A stretch of DNA of 64,000 nucleotides from NCBI RefSeq assembly GCF_029784135.1, contig NC_073746.1, forward strand, positions 288,280,089 through 288,344,088, read 5' to 3'. This DNA is from Toxorhynchites rutilus septentrionalis. Its lineage: Eukaryota; Arthropoda; Insecta; Diptera; Culicidae. Numbering within the stretch: position 1 is the first letter of the stretch; every line of letters begins with the position of its first letter. The notes under the pieces are model-generated. The model was not told the DNA's origin. It was given only the letters and a program-made list of their open reading frames with translations, and ran no database searches. Shown one piece after another: positions 58,381 to 64,000 of the stretch. The position numbers were made by a program, and so were the translations under genes.

Positions 58381-59110
58381 CGTGATTTTTTTTCGGATGT
58401 TAGGAATAAAGTGAAGTGTTCGGGTATTTTGGTTATTGTTGAAGGTATATTTGAAGATGTTTTTTCCATTTTTTGAGTGCACGAATAATGATTATTACGC
58501 TGTTTAGAGCTGGATGCGTAGATGTTGTCTGAAAAAGATACCTTACTGGTGGTATCGGTTCTGAAGAAACGGGGGGTCGTAGAACGAATTCCAATGAATA
58601 TTTTGAATCCTTAGGACAATACCTAAAGTGTTACATAGAGGTTTTTTAAAATTCGAAAAATTTCCAAAATGGCGGCCATTTTTGTTAAAAATACGTCATT
58701 TTTCATAAAAAATCGCTGTTTAAAAATTCATAAAAAATCGAAAAAATGAAATATCAAAAAACGGCTATGTAACACTTTAGATAATTCATTTCTACATTTT
58801 TAGATGCCAATTTCAGCCAAATCGGTCGAGTAGATCCTGAGATATCGATACCACCAGTTGAAAAAACATGGTTTCGAGAAAAACGCGTTTAAAGTTTTTT
58901 TCAAGTTTTCGGTCAGCAATGCGTTGCAATAAATGAAGTAGATTATATTGAAATGAGTTTCTTTTTTTCTTTAAGTAGCTGAATACCTGTCCGTTACAAA
59001 TTTATGAAAAAAAAACAAAATGGCGGATGCAAAATGGCGAATGAAAAATGGCGGATCAGAAACGGAAAACATATGTTTGAGGAATATTAATGTATTTGTA
59101 ACACAAAATA
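58381..59110. other. Subterminal region of the Kolobok-like element
   Basis: Non-coding. It has repeated AAAATGGCG motifs (near 58667, and three at 59018-59056) and the phrase GATCCTGAGATATCG followed by GTTTCGAGAAAAACGCGTTT, also found at 30.18-30.25 kb. These may be transposase-binding or regulatory repeats. Confidence 0.5.
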
Positions 59111-59135
59111 ATACACTTTTAGAAATGATCAACTT

Positions 59136-60854
59136 TTAGTTAGCTATTCCGGCTCCATACACTTCGCCTTCGGCCTCCAGGAAGCTGTCCGCAGCACTTT
59201 TTCTGGCCGCAGCAATCATTTGTCGAGCAATCTTACTGCTCTCGTATTTCTTCACTTCTGCCTTGGAAATTCTTTTTTTGTTCAGTTGCAAATATAACGC
59301 ATGGCAGCTCGGTCCAATCAGCATTCCCATTAATTTCATCATTTTCAAAACAGAAATATAGCCATCGTTAAACAAACTAACTGCTGTATAACTAGCGAAG
59401 TCAACAGTGTGTTTGCCACTATGCTTGGATTTTGGAGCGATTGACCAAATAACTGAATTGAGGCTTTCATTATTGTTCTGCGTAAACCCCCCTTCGCATC
59501 GTTGCAATAAATTGTCTGCCGAAAGGTCCTCATAGACTGGTCGAATTGCGTCCTGCACATCTTTCGGCAAAGGTTCGTGGTGATCATAATCCTTCAATGT
59601 GTTCAATTCGTTTGCTTTCAGATATGAGCACCAGGCACTATCACATAAGTCATGTTGTGGATGCCTGTTGTTCGAAACTTTGTGAAGAAATGTCGCCCAA
59701 ATCGCCTTCTTCATCTCCTCTTTACTGTCAGAATTGCGTCGAATTGCTAGACCGTAGTAAACTGTCAATTCATTGATTAGTTTATCGGTCAGCTTTCCTC
59801 TTCCTCCCAGGCCTTTGATGTTCTTTTTAACACTTCGCAGTCAAGTTCCCATTCGCTTCTGTACATGTCCTATGCATTCCTTCTTTACAATGTTGACGCC
59901 TTTATACGGATTGCTGTCGACAATTCCCTTGTAAGTCTTGCTGTCACCATCACCAACGTAATTAGTATATCGAACGGAGTACTTTTCCTCGGAGCGCAGA
60001 AACATCTCCCGAATCGCGTCAACTTCCATTCTTCCAGCTGATCCCTCGTGGTTGTTGCTGCAGTGGTTCGCGTGATCTTCTAACCACGAATCGTATTCCG
60101 GGCTTCCCATCAATTTCTTCCAGGTCTCGCATTCTTTACAGTACGATGATTTTACATTTATATCAACCACTTTTCCACTGTTATACCCAATCAAGGACGA
60201 CACTCCAAATAGTGAAGAATACACACGTTTCTTCCAAGTGCCGTCTCCAGAAACCGTGATGTCTCTGCTTCCTCCACTCATTTTTGTTTCATCAGCGACT
60301 GCATTTTCCATAGAACTTTCACCGATAACTTCTGCTGCTTTGAAAATGTAGGAACTGATATTGTCGTACGTGCTCTCCGCGACTTGCTTTGGGAGATCCA
60401 TTAGTCCACAAAACTTTTCCAGCGCAGCATAGCCAAGTCCCAGTAACTTAAATACGAAGGTGATTCGGCGGTTGATTTCATATGCTTTTCCACGGATTAA
60501 AGGACTCGAAAAAACATATGTTGGTTTACAAGACGGACAGTTGATCACCAGTTTAAATCCAAGTCCGCGGCAACTTTCCTCGGAAAATGTTACATTTCCA
60601 TCACATTTTTTACATTTCGTAACTTTCGAAACGACAGAAAAAACTGTCAAAAAATTGATTATGCGATACCCGAAAGAATCATTCACAGCAATGTCAGACA
60701 ACTTTGGTGCTTTTAGCTTCTTCGCCGATCGACTTGTATTCTCGATTCTTCCTCCATATCTGTTTATTGGATAATTTTTTCGCTTTAAGGATACACGGTG
60801 TGGTCTCGCAATTCTTGAGCCTTTCGTATCGCGATACACACTTTTCGGACTCAT
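59136..60854 (-). pseudogene. Kolobok-like transposase, one nonsense mutation
   Basis: From ATG 60854 (the upstream codons lack an ATG) the frame runs 572 codons to 59136 with a single internal TGA at 59841-59843, codon 338. The context MGT-stop-LRSVKK suggests CGA to TGA. Numbering from that ATG: zinc-ribbon-like CKKC (81-84) and CPSC (106-109); DITVSGDGTWKKR with D204; YVGDGDSKTY with D302/D304; GHVQKRMG; ATFLHKVS; and FTQNNNESLNSVIW with E463. These blocks define the Mutator-like transposase domain of many insect and arachnid elements, and the catalytic triad is intact. A TATAAAAATA motif lies at 60890-60881, unusually close to the ATG. Relatively young copy. Confidence 0.85.
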
Positions 60855-61078
60855 GTTTAGGCAAAATTTGTAAAACTGTCTATTTTTATACCTGTCAAAC
60901 ACAAGCGAGTGAACAACTGAACAACAACAAACAGCATAACCAACACCAATTTAGAAAGCTCCCTACACAAATACAAATACAATTCCAACAAAATAAATAT
61001 ATGTATGTACAGAAAAAACTAAAATTACCATCTTTCACTAATCGGCAAAACAGCTGATACTTCACCCTTCTACATCCT

Positions 61079-61177
61079 CCATTATTTATAACTGTGTATG
61101 TGTGTTTCTGTATGTGTATGTGTATGTGTATAAGTCTGCATGTGTATGTGTATGTGTGTATTTGTATGTGTGTGTAT

Positions 61178-61180
<3 letters not shown>
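61079..61180. repeat. TG/TATG-rich microsatellite
   Basis: Variations of TATGTG and TGTATG form about 90 bp. Its right end is part of the long duplication flanking the retroelement. Confidence 0.85.
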
Positions 61181-61181
<1 letters not shown>

Positions 61182-61216
<35 letters not shown>

Positions 61217-62107
61217 GGTGAGGAACGCTCTACCAGCCTTACCTGGGAAGGGTTAACCCAGACGTCGAGTGGGGATCGCACCCACAAAAACCAAGCCCTC
61301 TACTCGTTGCCTTATTCCCCCTGGGACCACATCTAGGCGACTACTTCAGGGGGCGGCTGTGCTCATGCACTTCTCGAGTTTTCAACGCTAACTAGCGTTG
61401 TCCTTCCCTTTTTCTCAATATTTTTTTCTTTCCATTCGTTTTTAATTCCACTGCGCTGATGTCCTCTTCGCAGGCATTTTGAATTTACCCGTCGAGACGT
61501 GAACCGATTAGGAATTGCCCTCCTACTTGACGCGCAACCCGTCACAGCCACCCTCGCGGGGTTTCTCACCTGTCGAGACGTGAACCGATTAGGAAGCGCC
61601 CTCCAACTTGACGCGCGCCCCGTCACAGTCACCCTCGCAGGATTTCTCTTCCCAACGGAGCGCCGATTAGGCAGTGCCCTCCAACCTGACGCGCACTCCG
61701 TCACAGCTACTCTCGTGGGGTATTCACCATTTTGATCGTGGCTTCATCCTTGATGCTCGTTCCTTCGAAATGTTCGCGGTGTTCCTCCATCCAGGCCACG
61801 ATCAGGCGTTGTCAGGTAGGCCTTTTGCTGTTCTCCGCGGCAGTATCCGTTTACCTGTCGAGACGTGCACCGATTAGGAAGCGCCCTCCAACTTGACGCG
61901 CGCCCCGTCACAGTCACCCTCGCAGGATTTCTCTTCCCAGCGGAGAGCCGATTAGGTGGTGCCCTCCAACACAACGCGCACCCCGTCACAGCTACTCTCG
62001 TGAGGTACCATCTCTTGCAACAGCCGTCGCCGTTGTTCACCTTTCACCGTCGGACGTTGTCAGCACTTTGGTCAGCCCTCCACCTTCGCTGCAGCTCCGA
62101 CATGATT
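61182..62107 (-). mobile_element. Poly(A) retroelement (SINE-like or deleted LINE) inside the Kolobok-like element
   Basis: A 30-nt T run (tail in complement) starts at about 61180. A duplicated flank of about 29 bp (61153-61181 and 62108-62136, inside TG-rich DNA) marks the ends. The body is GC-rich and holds diverged direct repeats with CCGATTAGG, GCCCTCCAAC, GACGCGC, CCGTCACAG and ACCCTCGCAG (about 61495, 61578, 61650, 61858 and 61930). Near the tail GGGTGCGATCCCCACTCG is weakly box B-like. Minus-strand frames (WRALPNR repeats) follow the tandem units and are not taken as genes. Confidence 0.65.
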
Positions 62108-62370
62108 TGTGTGTATTTGTATGTGTGTGTATGTTTGTGTATGTGTGCGTATGTATGTATGTGTTCGAGAGAGTATGAGAGCAACCAAAAAGCTAGCAAA
62201 ACGGCTACTGCTACTTTTCTTGAGGTCACCTCATACTTTTGGCTGTAATTTTCCAACGAAATCAAATATCGAAAAATCCTTTTAGGACAACATTTCTGAG
62301 GGCATAAGCTTCCCAAAAATGCAAAAAAAGAAAATTCGATTTTTTCGATTTTCCAGACCGGGGTCCCCCC

Positions 62371-62374
62371 TTAA
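62371..62374. repeat. TTAA target duplication, right copy
   Basis: TTAA directly after CCCCCC; see 58336. Confidence 0.9.
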
Positions 62375-62740
62375 GGAGTGCCTACAGAAGCGCTTACTAC
62401 CACTATTGAAGCAGCACGAGGGCCCGACCATCTTCTGGCCGGATCTCGCTTCGTGCCACTATTCAAAGGACGTGTTGGAGTGGTACGAAGCCAACGGGGT
62501 CACCTTCGTGCCAAAGGAAATGAACCCGCCCAACGCGCCGGAGCTTCGCCCAATAGAGAAATATTGGGCGATTATGAAGCAGGCCCTCCGGAAGAACCCA
62601 AAAGTTGTCAAATCGGAGGCGGACTTCAAGAAAAAATGGATTTCTGTTCAAAAAAAAAACTACAACCTGACGTTGTACAGAACCTTATGGACGGGGTAAA
62701 GAGGAAGGTGCGAGCATACGGGCTTGGGCTCGAAGTATGA
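62375..62740 (+). pseudogene. DD37E transposase, C-terminal part
   Basis: This continues the gene from 58339: ECLQKRLLPLLKQHEG, then FWPDLASCHYSKDVLEWYEA with the second Asp, and PNAPELRPIEKYWAIMKQAL with the final Glu. There are 37 residues between Asp and Glu, the defining DD37E spacing. An A run near 62650-62659 carries a frameshift, after which QPDVVQNLMDGVKRKVRAYG is read in the next frame to a TGA near 62740. Key catalytic residues survive, but the frameshift and the insertion disable it. Confidence 0.9.
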
Positions 62741-62917
62741 ATAAAAAGAAAATGCCAAAAGTTGTTTAATAGTCTAAAATTTTCAAAAGGATCGGTCTAC
62801 TGGGCGAATTTCTACAACGTTTTTTCCATGATGCAATTTGATGTGACACACCCTTTATATGTTAAATGTTTGTATTAAGATAAAAGAAGATTTTTTTATA
62901 TTTTGTATTTATTAATA

Positions 62918-63686
62918 TACCACATGTCTTCAAATGTTTTTCAACGTAACTCCTAAACATATATTTTTACCATAATGATGTATTTGGAAAAGTTGTTGGA
63001 AAATATAAGAAAATTAATAAAATTTCATGAAAATGACGGTATAACACAAAAAACATATTAGAATGGAATATTATAAATTAGAAATATTTTTTAAAATATC
63101 TCGAGAATGGCTACATTTAGAAGGAGATTTATAATGAGCTTTTTGTTTTAAATCACATCAGAAATAATCATTTGTGGCTAAAAATAATTGGAGACATACA
63201 AAAATTCGAAGTTTCGGAAATTCATAAAAATTCCATGTTCCACAAAGTACGTCAAAAATAGTTTTACCATCTTGGGCCCATTTTTTTTTATTTTCTACAA
63301 TACTTCTATTTTATATGAAAAAATTAAAAAAGAAATTTAAAAATATGTATTTTGTATATTGCAAATTGAAGTTTTTTTTTGAAAAAAAAAAAATATTATT
63401 TTTTTTTCAGTGTATATTTTTTTCATGTTTGGACATCAATACGCTATAACTCTTTCTAAGACACTATTTCGGTACGACTCATAGTTTTTTAGATATAAAT
63501 TATCAAAGATTTCTCCTACTAAAATCGATACGCCCTTTTCAAAAGTTACGCTTGAGTCAAAAAATTCCCAATTGCTGTGGAAAACTCATATTTCCTCCAA
63601 CCCAAACGGAATACAAGCTTTCATTCGAATCAAAAATACATGTTTTTAAAATCTGCATTTTTTGGACGATTTCATTTGGAATTGCA
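62918..63686 (-). mobile_element. Right long inverted end of the outer nested element
   Basis: Inverted counterpart of 48.10-48.86 kb, from CATGTNTTCAAATGTTTTTC to CGATTTCATTTGGAATTGC. The DD37E element stands 60 bp inside it. The arms differ by scattered substitutions and small indels, so the outer element is the oldest layer. Confidence 0.8.
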
Positions 63687-63814
63687 CTTTAGTGTTAGAT
63701 ATCAAGTTCCAATAAAATCGGAGAGGGTCGGGTCAGCGGCCGACTGATTAAGCGTGGAATTTCTCCATGTGCGAAATTGACTCAAATCAACAGAGAGAAA
63801 CATCAAACATATTC

Positions 63815-63819
63815 CTCTC

Positions 63820-63879
<60 letters not shown>

Positions 63880-63883
63880 TTCT
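63815..63883. repeat. (CT)n microsatellite
   Basis: A CT-rich run with a few TTT interruptions. The neighbouring minus-strand frame with an Arg/Glu repeat is its translation and not a gene. Confidence 0.95.
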
Positions 63884-64000
63884 TGATGCAACGAGACATT
63901 GAAGAATGAAACCATAAACATGTAAGCCAACGCCGAATTGCATACAAGAATAATACTTGCTGCATGGTGGAATAATGTGAGTGGCGAGTAAAATCCGAAA

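Larger units (their letters stand above)
58340..62370 (-). mobile_element. Kolobok-like DNA transposon (TTAA target)
   Basis: Ends are GGGGGGACCCCTGTCTGGAA on the left and the complement of GGGGGGACCCCGGTCTGGAA on the right, each followed by TCGAAAAA. Identical TTAA flanks. One transposase gene lies on the minus strand. The TTAA target plus a Mutator-like-domain DDE transposase fits the Kolobok superfamily; piggyBac shares TTAA but its transposase is different. A poly(A) retroelement sits between the gene and the right end. Confidence 0.85.
57580..62855 (+). mobile_element. DD37E Tc1/mariner element, interrupted
   Basis: Inverted ends AAGGGTGTGTCACATCAAAT (left) and its complement (right) continue through TGCATCAYGGAAAAAACG to GTAGAAATT. 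TA duplications are at 57578-57579 and 62856-62857. The interior is one transposase gene cut by a 4.03-kb TTAA-flanked insertion. Without it the element is about 1.24 kb, the normal size for this group. Confidence 0.95.

Noticed and set aside
58017..58469. Minus-strand frame of 150 codons
   Set aside because: It is antisense to the DD37E transposase and crosses the Kolobok-like junction.
60895..61336. Frames rich in Tyr/Thr/His or Cys/Met/Val
   Set aside because: Translations of the TG/TATG microsatellite and the T run.
61363..62040. Repeated WRALPNR-type minus-strand frames
   Set aside because: Products of GC-rich tandem units in a poly(A) retroelement; no start context or known domain.
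58340..62370. piggyBac interpretation of the TTAA-flanked element
   Set aside because: The transposase blocks (GDGTW, GDGDSK, NESLNSVIW) are of the Mutator-like/Kolobok type and not the piggyBac DDD type.
63702..63965. Arg/Glu-repeat protein on the minus strand
   Set aside because: Translation of a (CT)n microsatellite.

Overview
The window looks like AT-rich intergenic or intronic DNA from a dipteran with a transposon-swollen genome. A mosquito is most likely, probably aedine. The reasons are several tRNA-derived SINEs with GAA-triplet tails (the architecture described for Feilai of Aedes aegypti), a DD37E Tc1/mariner element (a mosquito-typical lineage), a full-length I-like LINE with an RNase H domain, and many foldback MITEs. 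No rRNA, functional tRNA or CRISPR array is present, and no conserved host gene could be named. Species and family names rest on remembered architecture, not on a database search.

Layout. 0-16 kb: an AT microsatellite, SINE insertions with target-site duplications (TSDs), relics of mariner and Tc1 transposases, a small TA-flanked MITE, and apparently single-copy DNA with one candidate minus-strand terminal exon (15.3 kb). 16.2-18.4 kb: a Tc1/mariner copy interrupted by a foldback MITE that is itself interrupted by a SINE, followed at once by a 13-bp minisatellite. 19-31 kb: mostly single-copy DNA with SINEs, small relics and a candidate two-exon gene (28.7-29.1 kb). 31.4-33.2 kb: a non-autonomous element carrying seven 142-bp tandem units. 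35.4-39.3 kb: a nearly perfect 1.95-kb tandem duplication. 41.6-42.4 kb: GC-richer islands with splice-like signals and no recognisable product.

48.1-63.7 kb is the centrepiece, a nest of transposons. The outermost element has about 0.75-kb inverted ends and a decayed gene for a transposase-like protein I cannot assign to a named superfamily. An apparently intact I-like LINE (ORF1 and ORF2 open, 6.1 kb) sits inside that gene with a matching TSD, and the broken reading frame resumes on the other side. Upstream of the same gene lies a DD37E Tc1/mariner element. Its transposase is split at a TTAA by a Kolobok-like element, which itself contains a poly(A) retroelement. TIRs, TSDs and interrupted frames give the order of insertion.

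Two links cross the window. The long-ended outer element has a deleted relative at 4.2-5.2 kb, and a probable unoccupied copy of its target repeat lies at 40.8 kb. One SINE family and the LINE share a 3' end with a GGCTC/GAGCC hairpin followed by an AAATAAA-type tail, which suggests that the SINE uses the machinery of this LINE lineage.
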